Shown: one piece after another, positions 9,191-17,490 of the stretch
Layout: each line of letters opens with the position of its first letter
Numbering within the stretch: the first letter of the stretch is position 1
Assembly: GCF_000018045.1 (NCBI RefSeq)
Contig: NC_009792.1
Coordinates: 434,001 to 498,000 of the forward strand
DNA length: 64,000 bases
Direction: 5' to 3'
Origin: Citrobacter koseri ATCC BAA-895
Lineage (GTDB): Bacteria > Pseudomonadota > Gammaproteobacteria > Enterobacterales > Enterobacteriaceae
Translations under genes and position numbers: made by a program
The notes under the pieces: generated by a model
Told to the model about the DNA's origin: nothing
Database searches by the model: none
What the model saw: the letters and a program-made list of their open reading frames with translations, nothing else

Positions 9191-9206
9191 GCGTACAAGT
9201 GTACGC
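9191..9206. promoter_or_regulatory. FabR operator upstream of fabB
   Basis: GCGTACA-AG-TGTACGC is a perfect 7-bp inverted repeat with a 2-base spacer, matching the known FabR palindrome of fabA and fabB. FabR represses unsaturated fatty acid synthesis when unsaturated acyl chains are plentiful. It lies 2 bp after the FadR-like site and 48 bp before the fabB start. Confidence 0.85.
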
Positions 9207-9254
9207 TATTGTGCGAGTCGAATCTTAAAATAGTGCGACTTACAGAGGTATTGA

Positions 9255-10475
9255 ATGAAACGTGCAGTGATTACTGGCCTGGGCATCGTTTCCAGCATCG
9301 GTAATAACCAGCAGGAAGTCCTGGCATCTCTGCGTGAAGGACGTTCAGGGATCACTTTCTCTCAGGAGCTGAAGGACTCCGGCATGCGTAGCCATGTTTG
9401 GGGTAACGTCAAACTGGATACCACTGGCCTCATTGACCGCAAAGTAGTGCGCTTTATGAGCGACGCATCCATCTATGCTTACCTTTCTATGGAGCAGGCG
9501 ATTGCTGATGCGGGTCTCTCTGTAGAAACTTACCAGAATAACCCGCGCGTTGGCCTGATTGCAGGTTCCGGCGGCGGCTCCCCGAAATTCCAGGTCTTTG
9601 GCGCAGATGCCATGCGTAGCCCGCGTGGTCTGAAAGCCGTTGGCCCGTATGTAGTGACCAAAGCGATGGCCTCCGGCGTTTCTGCCTGCCTCGCTACGCC
9701 GTTTAAAATCCACGGCGTGAACTACTCCATCAGCTCTGCTTGCGCGACCTCTGCACACTGCATCGGCAACGCGGTTGAACAGATTCAACTGGGCAAACAG
9801 GACATCGTCTTTGCCGGCGGCGGCGAAGAGCTGTGCTGGGAAATGGCGTGTGAATTCGACGCGATGGGCGCACTGTCCACCAAATACAACAACGATCCGT
9901 CTAAAGCTTCCCGTACCTATGATGCGAACCGTGATGGTTTCGTTATCGCGGGCGGCGGCGGTATGGTTGTGGTTGAAGAACTGGAACATGCTCTGGCGCG
10001 CGGCGCGCACATCTATGCGGAAATCGTCGGTTACGGCGCAACGTCCGATGGCGCTGACATGGTTGCACCGTCAGGCGAAGGCGCAGTGCGCTGCATGCAG
10101 ATGGCGATGCACGGCGTTGACACTCTGATTGACTACCTGAACTCCCACGGTACTTCTACGCCGGTAGGCGACGTGAAAGAGCTGGGCGCAATTCGTGAAG
10201 TCTTTGGCGATAAGAGCCCGGCTATCTCCGCGACCAAAGCGATGACCGGTCACTCTCTGGGTGCGGCTGGCGTGCAGGAAGCTATCTATTCGCTGCTGAT
10301 GCTGGAACACGGCTTTATCGCGCCGAGCATCAACATTGAAGAGATGGACGAGCAAGCGGCAGGTCTGAACATCGTAACCGAAGCCACCGATCGCGAACTG
10401 ACGACCGTCATGTCCAACAGCTTCGGCTTTGGCGGCACCAACGCGACGCTGGTTATGCGTAAGCTGAAAGCGTAA
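9255..10475 (+). CDS. fabB: 3-oxoacyl-ACP synthase I (beta-ketoacyl-ACP synthase I)
   Basis: A 406-residue condensing enzyme with the same length as E. coli FabB and near-identical sequence. Cys163 within SSACATSAHC is the acyl nucleophile; His298 (NSHGTSTP) and His333 (TGHSLGAAG) complete the active site; GFGGTNA near the C-terminus is the thiolase-fold signature. FabB elongates acyl-ACP with malonyl-ACP and is essential for unsaturated fatty acids because it extends cis-3-decenoyl-ACP. The start ATG has GAGGT upstream. The promoter region holds FadR-like and FabR-like sites, and an intrinsic terminator lies downstream after a REP pair. Confidence 0.98.
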   Translation: MKRAVITGLGIVSSIGNNQQEVLASLREGRSGITFSQELKDSGMRSHVWGNVKLDTTGLIDRKVVRFMSDASIYAYLSMEQAIADAGLSVETYQNNPRVGLIAGSGGGSPKFQVFGADAMRSPRGLKAVGPYVVTKAMASGVSACLATPFKIHGVNYSISSACATSAHCIGNAVEQIQLGKQDIVFAGGGEELCWEMACEFDAMGALSTKYNNDPSKASRTYDANRDGFVIAGGGGMVVVEELEHALARGAHIYAEIVGYGATSDGADMVAPSGEGAVRCMQMAMHGVDTLIDYLNSHGTSTPVGDVKELGAIREVFGDKSPAISATKAMTGHSLGAAGVQEAIYSLLMLEHGFIAPSINIEEMDEQAAGLNIVTEATDRELTTVMSNSFGFGGTNATLVMRKLKA

Positions 10476-10487
10476 ATCTGAAGACGT

Positions 10488-10562
10488 TGGGTGGATAAGG
10501 CGTTTACGCCGCTATCCGACATCAACGTTTGCCTGATGGCGCTTCGCTTATCAGGCCTACAG
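10488..10562. repeat. REP pair downstream of fabB
   Basis: GGATAAGGCGTTTACGCCGCTATCC and GCCTGATGGCGCTTCGCTTATCAGGC-type palindromes (each shorter than 27 bases) lie in inverted orientation between fabB and its terminator, forming a BIME. Confidence 0.88.
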
Positions 10563-10563
10563 G

Positions 10564-10588
10564 GGAGCCGATAATGGCTCCTTTTTTT
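10564..10588 (+). terminator. Intrinsic terminator of fabB
   Basis: GGAGCC, a 6-base loop and GGCTCC (10564-10581) are followed by seven T residues. The T tract overlaps the stop codon of the convergent lipoprotein gene. Confidence 0.88.
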
Positions 10589-11111
10589 ATTGCTTGTTTT
10601 CGTATTCCTGCGCGACTTTTGCCGACCACGCCCTGGCGCGGGCAATAGCGCCTGCATCGTAGATCGGGTGTTCAAACTGGTGGGTAAGATCGCGTACCCG
10701 ATAAATTTTCCATTGGCCATTTTCCCGGCGAGTATACACCATTAAATGGATAAGGCGGGTATCGGAATCGCCAAGCCATACATCCACTTTTTCACCTCCC
10801 AAAAAAGCACTGGCTGTTCCTGCGTGGAATTTAGCGATCCATTCCGGCGCGTAGTCCTGCACGTACATAAAGTAGTCTGACGCCACGATTTCCTGCTCAT
10901 AAAGGTTATCAATTAGCGTCAGGCGATTGATAAGTTCTTTCGCGACATAGCGTTGCATTAATGCCGACTTATCATGAGGGGTATCCTGATCCTCTGTGAA
11001 TGTTTTCATCCATGAGAGATAGAATTGGTTAATATCCTGCGTACTATCGCGATGAGGTGTGGCGCAGCCGCAAAGCAACAGGATAAGCGTAATAAGAGGA
11101 AACGCTTTCAT
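10587..11111 (-). CDS. DUF3828-type lipoprotein (YbjP/YqhG-like)
   Basis: A 174-residue predicted lipoprotein. The N-terminus MKAFPLITLILLLCGCATP has a lipobox ending in Cys; which of the two nearby cysteines is lipidated (C15 or C17) is best read as LLCGC with C17. Position +2 after C17 is alanine, favouring outer membrane sorting. The mature part resembles the DUF3828 family (YbjP, YqhG); this family call is from general resemblance and is tentative. The open frame extends 16 codons upstream to 11159, but the ATG at 11111 gives the signal peptide. No equivalent sits between fabB and yfcJ in E. coli K-12 as I recall, so this is a local addition. Function unknown. Confidence 0.75.
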   Translation of the reverse strand: MKAFPLITLILLLCGCATPHRDSTQDINQFYLSWMKTFTEDQDTPHDKSALMQRYVAKELINRLTLIDNLYEQEIVASDYFMYVQDYAPEWIAKFHAGTASAFLGGEKVDVWLGDSDTRLIHLMVYTRRENGQWKIYRVRDLTHQFEHPIYDAGAIARARAWSAKVAQEYENKQ

Positions 11112-11352
11112 TACTTTTTTCCCTGAAAGAAAATGACAGTATGTTTTAACCGTGTTCAATTCGACAGAAATGACAAATAATGCTGTGATTTCTAAGTTGA
11201 CAAGCCCGGTCTCCCACAGGCAGACTTCACGCTCAACATTATCCCCATGATAATGCGTAAGCGTTTAACGTTATCCAACGCACCTTAATCCTGATGGTCA
11301 GGTGGAGGGGGCGTGGCATTTCCTCGCCTTACTCTGCATTCTGGAGTAACGC

Positions 11353-12531
11353 ATGACAGCTGTATCCCAAAAAGAAAAAACACCTTCTGCGAATTTTTCG
11401 CTTTTTCGTATCGCTTTTGCGGTTTTTCTGACCTATATGACGGTCGGTTTACCGTTACCTGTAATCCCTCTTTTTGTTCACCATGAGCTGGGCTATGGCA
11501 ACACGATGGTCGGCATCGCGGTGGGCATTCAATTCCTTGCAACGGTATTAACCCGTGGTTACGCCGGGCGACTGGCCGATCAATATGGCGCCAAACGTTC
11601 CGCGCTACAGGGGATGTTGGCCTGCGCGCTGGCGGGGGGCGCGTGGCTGTTGGCGGCGTTGTTACCTGTTTCTGTACCTGTAAAATTCGCGTTGCTGATC
11701 GTCGGGCGACTGATCCTGGGTTTTGGCGAAAGCCAGCTACTGACCGGAACCCTGACCTGGGGGATGGGGCTGGTAGGGCCTTCTCGCTCCGGTAAAGTGA
11801 TGTCGTGGAATGGCATGGCGATTTACGGCGCGCTGGCTGCCGGTGCGCCGCTTGGTTTACTGATTCACAGCCATTACGGTTTTGCGGCGCTGGCAGGAAC
11901 GACAATGGCGCTGCCACTGCTGGCCTGGGCATTTAATGGCACCGTGCGTAAGGTACCTGCGCACGCGGGCGAACGTCCGTCGCTGTGGAGCGTCGTTGGC
12001 CTCATCTGGAAGCCGGGCCTGGGGCTGGCGCTACAGGGGGTTGGCTTCGCCGTTATCGGCACCTTCATTTCACTCTATTTCGCCAGTAAAGGCTGGGCGA
12101 TGGCCGGTTTTACGTTGACCGCGTTTGGCGGCGCTTTCGTGCTGATGCGCGTGCTGTTTGGCTGGATGCCGGATCGCTTTGGCGGTGTGAAGGTGGCGGT
12201 TGCGTCCCTGTTGGTCGAAACGGCAGGGCTGGTGCTGCTTTGGCTGGCGCCTGTGGCCTGGATTGCGCTATTGGGCGCGGCATTAACCGGGGCTGGGTGC
12301 TCGCTCATCTTCCCGGCGCTGGGCGTTGAAGTGGTGAAGCGCGTACCTTCTCAGGTACGCGGTACGGCACTTGGCGGCTATGCCGCGTTTCAGGACATCT
12401 CCTACGGCGTTACCGGTCCGCTGGCCGGGCTGTTAGCCACCTCGTGCGGCTACTCTTCCGTGTTCCTCGCCGGGGCGATTTCTGCCGTCGTGGGGATTGT
12501 GGTGACGCTGCTGTCGTTTCGCCGGGGTTAA
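11353..12531 (+). CDS. yfcJ: MFS transporter YfcJ
   Basis: A 392-residue major facilitator superfamily protein with about twelve hydrophobic segments. RGYAGRLADQYGAKR near residues 69-83 is the loop 2-3 signature (G-x-x-D-R-x-G-R-[KR] type), and RVLFGWMPDRFGGVKV near 257-272 is the repeat in the second half. It matches E. coli YfcJ (YhhS/YfcJ group). The exported substrate is unknown to me. The start ATG follows CTGGAGTAACGC. The stop overlaps the flk stop by 4 bases tail to tail, leaving no room for a separate terminator for either gene. Confidence 0.9.
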   Translation: MTAVSQKEKTPSANFSLFRIAFAVFLTYMTVGLPLPVIPLFVHHELGYGNTMVGIAVGIQFLATVLTRGYAGRLADQYGAKRSALQGMLACALAGGAWLLAALLPVSVPVKFALLIVGRLILGFGESQLLTGTLTWGMGLVGPSRSGKVMSWNGMAIYGALAAGAPLGLLIHSHYGFAALAGTTMALPLLAWAFNGTVRKVPAHAGERPSLWSVVGLIWKPGLGLALQGVGFAVIGTFISLYFASKGWAMAGFTLTAFGGAFVLMRVLFGWMPDRFGGVKVAVASLLVETAGLVLLWLAPVAWIALLGAALTGAGCSLIFPALGVEVVKRVPSQVRGTALGGYAAFQDISYGVTGPLAGLLATSCGYSSVFLAGAISAVVGIVVTLLSFRRG

Positions 12532-13532
12532 GACACCAGCCAGAACAGAATGAAGGCAACCGCCAGTGCGATAAAGATCAGCCCCGGTCGCGCCGTTACG
12601 GATTTGATGGTTTCAATCATCGGGGCGAACGGGCTGTATATCGGCTGAATGTGATGCGGCTCGGTTAACTCTCTTTCGCGCGCAACGCGGCGCAGAAAGA
12701 TCTGGTTCAGCAGATCCTGAACCTGAGCGGTTGTCAGAATTGTATGCGGCAACGCCTGATATGTCTGCTGGGCGTAATCTCTTAACGCCGTGAATTCATT
12801 CGGCTCCAGCGGCAGTTTTAGCGCCGCCTGTAGCGTCTGTAGGGTGGGCGCGCTCTGGTTGCTGAGGGTCTGGCGCGCTTGCAGCCAGGTGACCAGGTGC
12901 GTGAACTGTTTTGCAGGGATCAGCTCGCCGCTTTTCACACCGGAAAGTTCCAGCATGGACTGCCAGATAAGTTTGCCCGATTCGCCCGTCGCGGCGGCCA
13001 GCTTCGTCACCAGTTGGTTGAGCGTATTATGCTCGGCAGGCAATAACGGTCTGTCGGTTGGCGGACGTTGTTGAGGCTGAGGAATGGAAAGTTGCCCCTG
13101 TTGCAGTAGCGTCAGCACATTCTTTAACTGCTCGGGCGTTAACTGGCTGAGCGCCGTCTGACCGTACTGTTGGCGAATAAAATCGCTGACGGCCTGGCGG
13201 TTGTTCCCCTGGCTCAATAATTCCGTCAACTGCGAGAGTACCTGACGATTCGCGTGGTTCTGCTGAGCGACGCTCAGGCGTTGCGTGAGATTTTGTTCTG
13301 CGGCGGGGAAGTGACGCGACAGTAACGGCGTGTCGCTTTTTACGCCCAGATCGTGTTTCATTCCGGCCCAGACTTCCGCGCTTTGCTGTTGCGTCAGCGA
13401 AATCAGACGCGTAATCAGGCGTTCCAGCACCGTGCGCTGCTGGGTGGATAGCGGCTGTTCTCCGGCAACGGAAGGCGCAGTCTGACCTTCACCGGGAGGG
13501 CGTGCGGGAGTACCGGAAATGGGTTGCATCAT
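12528..13532 (-). CDS. flk: Flagellar regulator Flk (fluke)
   Basis: A 334-residue protein with a soluble Gln-rich N-terminal part and a C-terminal hydrophobic anchor (last ~20 residues, LIFIALAVAFILFWLVS), hence a tail-anchored inner membrane protein. It matches Salmonella Flk, which couples flagellar ring assembly to FlgM/hook-length checkpoint control and prevents premature secretion of late substrates. Three possible starts lie in a row: GTG 13535, ATG 13532 and ATG 13529. ATG 13532 is chosen for an AAGGA ribosome site 6 bases upstream and because it aligns with the E. coli N-terminus; 13529 is nearly as good. It diverges from pdxB. Confidence 0.93.
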   Translation of the reverse strand: MMQPISGTPARPPGEGQTAPSVAGEQPLSTQQRTVLERLITRLISLTQQQSAEVWAGMKHDLGVKSDTPLLSRHFPAAEQNLTQRLSVAQQNHANRQVLSQLTELLSQGNNRQAVSDFIRQQYGQTALSQLTPEQLKNVLTLLQQGQLSIPQPQQRPPTDRPLLPAEHNTLNQLVTKLAAATGESGKLIWQSMLELSGVKSGELIPAKQFTHLVTWLQARQTLSNQSAPTLQTLQAALKLPLEPNEFTALRDYAQQTYQALPHTILTTAQVQDLLNQIFLRRVARERELTEPHHIQPIYSPFAPMIETIKSVTARPGLIFIALAVAFILFWLVS

Positions 13533-13631
13533 CACTTATCCTTAAACCATAAATCTTAGCAAAGTATGCCTGGCGGCCAGATTATGGCACACTTGCCCGG
13601 TTAACTCTCGTTCTCAAACAGGTACGCAGAC

Positions 13632-14768
13632 GTGAAAATCCTCGTTGATGAAAATATGCCTTATGCCCGCGAATTATTTAGCCGTCTGGGCGAGGTCAAA
13701 GCGGTTCCCGGTCGCCCCATTCCCGTTGCAGAACTTGATGATGCGGATGCGTTAATGGTGCGTTCAGTCACCAAAGTGAATGAAGCGCTGCTTGGGGGGA
13801 AATCCATCAAATTTGTCGGCACCGCAACCGCCGGAACCGATCATGTGGATGAGGCGTGGCTTAAGCAGGCTGGCGTGGGGTTTTCAGCGGCGCCTGGCTG
13901 CAATGCTATCGCTGTTGTTGAATATGTTTTTTCCGCTTTACTGATGCTGGCGGAGCGTGACGGTTTTGCTTTAAGCGACCGCACCGTGGGGATTGTCGGC
14001 GTAGGTAATGTTGGCGCTCGCTTGCAGGCGAGGCTGGAAGCGTTGGGCATTCGCACTTTGCTGTGCGATCCGCCGCGTGCGGACCGGGGCGATGAAGGTG
14101 ATTTCCGCTCGCTGGATGAGCTGGTCCAGGAAGCGGATATTCTGACGTTCCACACGCCATTGTATAAAGAGGGGCCTTACAAGACGCTGCACCTGGCGGA
14201 TGAGGCGCTGATCGGGCGGCTGAAGCCGGGGACGATTCTGATTAACGCCTGTCGCGGCCCGGTGGTGGATAACACCGCGCTGCTGGCGCGCCTGAATGCC
14301 GGGCAGTCGCTGAGCGTGGTGCTTGATGTCTGGGAAGGGGAGCCCGATCTCAACGTGGCGCTGCTGGAAAAAATTGATATCGGCACATCGCACATTGCCG
14401 GTTATACCCTGGAAGGGAAGGCGCGCGGCACCACGCAGGTCTTTGAAGCCTATAGTACGTTTATCGGACGGGCGCAAAAAGTGGCGCTGGATACGCTGCT
14501 ACCCGCGCCGGAGTTTGGGCGTATTACGCTGCATGGCCCGCTGGATCAGCCGACGCTGAAAAGGCTGGCGCATTTGGTGTATGATGTGCGCCGCGATGAT
14601 GCGCCACTGCGTAAAGTCGCCGGAATTCCGGGCGAGTTTGATAAGCTGCGTAAGAATTACCTTGAGCGCCGTGAATGGTCTTCCTTGTACGTGATGTGCG
14701 ACGATGCCAGTGCCGCCACGCTGCTGCATAAGCTCGGTTTCAACGCCGTTCATCATCCGGCCCATTAA
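13632..14768 (+). CDS. pdxB: Erythronate-4-phosphate dehydrogenase
   Basis: A 378-residue member of the D-2-hydroxyacid dehydrogenase family. GVGNVG at residues 123-128 is the NAD motif; Arg208, Glu237 and His254 are the expected catalytic residues and all are present. The C-terminal ~90 residues form the PdxB dimerisation domain. It oxidises 4-phospho-D-erythronate in the DXP-dependent pyridoxal phosphate pathway. The start is GTG at 13632. It begins the pdxB-usg-truA-dedA order seen in E. coli. Confidence 0.97.
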   Translation: MKILVDENMPYARELFSRLGEVKAVPGRPIPVAELDDADALMVRSVTKVNEALLGGKSIKFVGTATAGTDHVDEAWLKQAGVGFSAAPGCNAIAVVEYVFSALLMLAERDGFALSDRTVGIVGVGNVGARLQARLEALGIRTLLCDPPRADRGDEGDFRSLDELVQEADILTFHTPLYKEGPYKTLHLADEALIGRLKPGTILINACRGPVVDNTALLARLNAGQSLSVVLDVWEGEPDLNVALLEKIDIGTSHIAGYTLEGKARGTTQVFEAYSTFIGRAQKVALDTLLPAPEFGRITLHGPLDQPTLKRLAHLVYDVRRDDAPLRKVAGIPGEFDKLRKNYLERREWSSLYVMCDDASAATLLHKLGFNAVHHPAH

Positions 14769-14781
14769 CATTCTTTTTGTC

Positions 14782-14804
14782 GCTCCCTGCATAGCGCGGG
14801 GAGC
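14782..14804 (+). terminator. Hairpin between pdxB and usg (weak terminator or processing site)
   Basis: GCTCCC (14782-14787) pairs with GGGAGC (14799-14804) around an 11-base loop; only TTTGCT follows, so termination is probably partial and usg can be read through. Confidence 0.5.
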
Positions 14805-14829
14805 TTTGCTATTTCTGGAGTAAACCACC

Positions 14830-15843
14830 ATGTCTGAAGGCTGGAACATTGCCATCCTGGGCGCAACAGGCGCCGTAGGCGAAGCCCTGCTCGAAACGCT
14901 GGCTGAACGTCAGTTCCCGGTCGGTGAGATTTATGCGCTGGCGCGTAATGAAAGTGCGGGCGAACATCTGCGCTATAGCGGCAAGTCGGTCATTGTGCAG
15001 GATGTCGCTGATTTTGACTGGACGCAGGCGCAGCTGGCGTTTTTTGTCGCTGGCGCTGAAGCCTCTGCCGCATGGGTTGAGGAAGCCACCAATGCGGGCT
15101 GTCTGGTGATCGACAGCAGCGGCCTGTTTGCCCTGGAACCGGATGTGCCATTAGTGGTGCCGGAAGTAAACCCGTCTGTGCTGGCCGATTACCGCAACCG
15201 CAATGTGATTGCCGTAGCCAACAGCCTGACCAGCCAGTTGCTGGCCTCGCTGAAGCCGCTGATTGATGAAGGCGGTCTGTCGCGCATTAGCGTCACCAGC
15301 CTGCTTTCCGCTTCGGCACACGGGAAAAAAGCGGTGGATGCGCTGGCCGGTCAGAGCGCGAAACTGCTCAACGGTATCCCTATCGACGAAGATGATTTCT
15401 TTGGTCGCCAACTGGCGTTTAACATGCTGCCGCTCCTGCCGGACAGTGAAGGCAGCGTGCGCGAAGAGCGCCGTATCGTTGACGAAGTGCGTAAGATTTT
15501 GCAGGACGACGGGCTGATGATTTCCGCCAGTTGCATTCAGTCGCCGGTATTTTATGGCCATGCGCAAATGGTCAGTTTTGAAGCGCTGCGCCCGCTGGCG
15601 GCGGAAGAGGCGCGCGATGCCTTTTCTCGCGGCGAAGATATTGTGCTGTCTGAAGAGACTGACTTCCCGACTCAGGTGGGCGATGCGTCAGGCAATCCGC
15701 AGCTTTCTGTCGGCTGTGTGCGTAACGACTATGGCATGCCGGAGCAGGTTCAGTTCTGGTCGGTGGCCGATAACGTTCGCTTTGGCGGCGCGCTGATGGC
15801 GGTCAAAACCGCGGAAAAACTGGTGCAGGAGTACCTGTACTGA
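14830..15843 (+). CDS. usg: Usg, aspartate-semialdehyde dehydrogenase homologue
   Basis: A 337-residue protein with the two-domain semialdehyde dehydrogenase fold: an N-terminal NAD(P)-binding motif GATGAVGEALL (residues 11-21) and a C-terminal dimerisation domain. The place of the catalytic cysteine, normally NPNCST in active enzymes, reads ANSLTSQ at residues 130-136, with Thr134 where Cys is expected. The protein is therefore probably not an active aspartate-semialdehyde dehydrogenase; its role is unknown. The stop overlaps the truA start by one base. In E. coli usg is co-expressed with truA. A hairpin separates it from pdxB. Confidence 0.9.
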   Translation: MSEGWNIAILGATGAVGEALLETLAERQFPVGEIYALARNESAGEHLRYSGKSVIVQDVADFDWTQAQLAFFVAGAEASAAWVEEATNAGCLVIDSSGLFALEPDVPLVVPEVNPSVLADYRNRNVIAVANSLTSQLLASLKPLIDEGGLSRISVTSLLSASAHGKKAVDALAGQSAKLLNGIPIDEDDFFGRQLAFNMLPLLPDSEGSVREERRIVDEVRKILQDDGLMISASCIQSPVFYGHAQMVSFEALRPLAAEEARDAFSRGEDIVLSEETDFPTQVGDASGNPQLSVGCVRNDYGMPEQVQFWSVADNVRFGGALMAVKTAEKLVQEYLY

Positions 15844-16655
15844 TGTCAGCAGTGGAACAACCGCCAGTTTATAAAATTGCGCTGGGCATTGAGTACGACG
15901 GCAGCAAATATTATGGCTGGCAACGCCAGAACGAAGTGCGCAGCGTTCAGGAAAAGCTGGAAAAGGCGCTTTCTCAGGTTGCCAACGAACCTGTTAACGT
16001 GTTTTGCGCCGGGCGGACAGACGCTGGCGTACACGGAACGGGGCAGGTGGTGCATTTTGAAACTACCGCGTTGCGTAAAGACGCGGCGTGGACGCTGGGT
16101 GTAAATGCGAATTTACCTGGTGACATCGCGGTTCGTTGGGTTAAAGCTGTACCTGAGGATTTTCACGCCCGGTTTAGCGCAACGGCTCGCCGTTATCGCT
16201 ACATCATCTACAATCATCGGTTGCGCCCGGCGATTTTAGGTCATGGGGTTACGCACTTTTATGAGCCGCTGGACGCAGAACGTATGCACCGGGCGGCGCA
16301 GTGTCTGATTGGTGAAAATGATTTTACCTCGTTTCGCGCGGTACAGTGCCAGTCGCGTACGCCGTGGCGAAACGTGATGCACATTAACGTGACGCGTCAC
16401 GGTGCGTATGTGGTGGTCGATATCAAAGCCAATGCCTTTGTACATCATATGGTCAGGAATATTGTCGGTAGCCTGATGGAAGTAGGCGCCCACAACCAGC
16501 CGGAGAGCTGGATAGCAGAGTTGCTGGCGGCGAAGGACAGGCGGCTTTCAGCAGCAACGGCGAAAGCGGAAGGGTTGTATCTGGTTGCGGTTGATTACCC
16601 GGAACGGTTTGACCTTCCCAAAACGCCACTGGGCCCGCTGTTTCTGGCGGACTAA
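15843..16655 (+). CDS. truA: tRNA pseudouridine(38-40) synthase TruA
   Basis: A 270-residue pseudouridine synthase. Asp60 in CAGRTDAGVHG is the catalytic aspartate of the TruA family. The enzyme isomerises uridines 38, 39 and 40 in the anticodon stem of many tRNAs; in Salmonella it was found as hisT because its loss derepresses the his operon attenuator. The ATG overlaps the usg TGA stop by one base. dedA follows after 23 bp. Confidence 0.97.
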   Translation: MSAVEQPPVYKIALGIEYDGSKYYGWQRQNEVRSVQEKLEKALSQVANEPVNVFCAGRTDAGVHGTGQVVHFETTALRKDAAWTLGVNANLPGDIAVRWVKAVPEDFHARFSATARRYRYIIYNHRLRPAILGHGVTHFYEPLDAERMHRAAQCLIGENDFTSFRAVQCQSRTPWRNVMHINVTRHGAYVVVDIKANAFVHHMVRNIVGSLMEVGAHNQPESWIAELLAAKDRRLSAATAKAEGLYLVAVDYPERFDLPKTPLGPLFLAD

Positions 16656-16678
16656 TTTGAGTCGTATAAGGCATCAAT

Positions 16679-17338
16679 ATGGACCTGATTTATTTTCTGA
16701 TTGATTTTATCCTGCACATTGACGTGCACCTGGCGGAGCTGGTCGCGGAATACGGCGTCTGGGTATATGCCATTCTGTTCCTGATCCTGTTTTGTGAAAC
16801 CGGACTGGTGGTGACGCCGTTTCTGCCGGGGGATTCGTTGCTGTTTGTGGCGGGCGCGTTGGCGTCGCTGGAAACCAACGATCTCAACGTACATATTATG
16901 GTGATGTTAATGCTGATCGCCGCGATTGTCGGCGACGCGGTGAACTACACGATCGGCAGATTGTTTGGCGAACGGTTATTCAGTAACCCGAATTCAAAAA
17001 TTTTCCGTCGCAGTTACCTTGATAAGACGCACCAGTTTTATGAGAAGCATGGCGGGAAAACCATTATTCTGGCCCGTTTTGTCCCGATTGTCAGAACCTT
17101 TGCGCCGTTTGTTGCGGGTATGGGACATATGTCTTATCGCCATTTTGCCGCGTATAACGTCATTGGCGCGCTTTTATGGGTGCTGCTCTTCACATATGCG
17201 GGGTATTTCTTCGGTACGATCCCTATGATTCAGGATAACCTTAAGTTACTGATCGTAGGGATTATTGTGGTGTCGATATTGCCAGGCGTGGTTGAAATCA
17301 TTCGCCATAAGCGCGCTGCGTCGCGTGCCGCAAAATAG
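16679..17338 (+). CDS. dedA: DedA-family membrane protein DedA
   Basis: A 219-residue inner membrane protein of the DedA/VTT family with about five hydrophobic segments. FCETGLVVTPFLPGDSLLF near residues 40-58 and ARFVPIVRTFAPFVAGMGHM near 131-150 are the conserved motifs, the second containing the functionally required arginines. Family members act as scramblases or flippases for polyprenyl-phosphate or phospholipid carriers and affect membrane potential and antibiotic tolerance. Which role this one has is inferred from family. Confidence 0.93.
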   Translation: MDLIYFLIDFILHIDVHLAELVAEYGVWVYAILFLILFCETGLVVTPFLPGDSLLFVAGALASLETNDLNVHIMVMLMLIAAIVGDAVNYTIGRLFGERLFSNPNSKIFRRSYLDKTHQFYEKHGGKTIILARFVPIVRTFAPFVAGMGHMSYRHFAAYNVIGALLWVLLFTYAGYFFGTIPMIQDNLKLLIVGIIVVSILPGVVEIIRHKRAASRAAK

Positions 17339-17490
17339 AAAGTAACTCAGCGGTTCGACCACTTTTTTATCCAAAGTTTCGGGCTGTTATGTTTTAATGT
17401 GCAACATTCATAGTCTGTTGGGGGCAAAAATGGCATTATGCGCTCCTGATAACAAAGCTGACGACTAAGGTTCAGGCAGAAAGGTCACTA

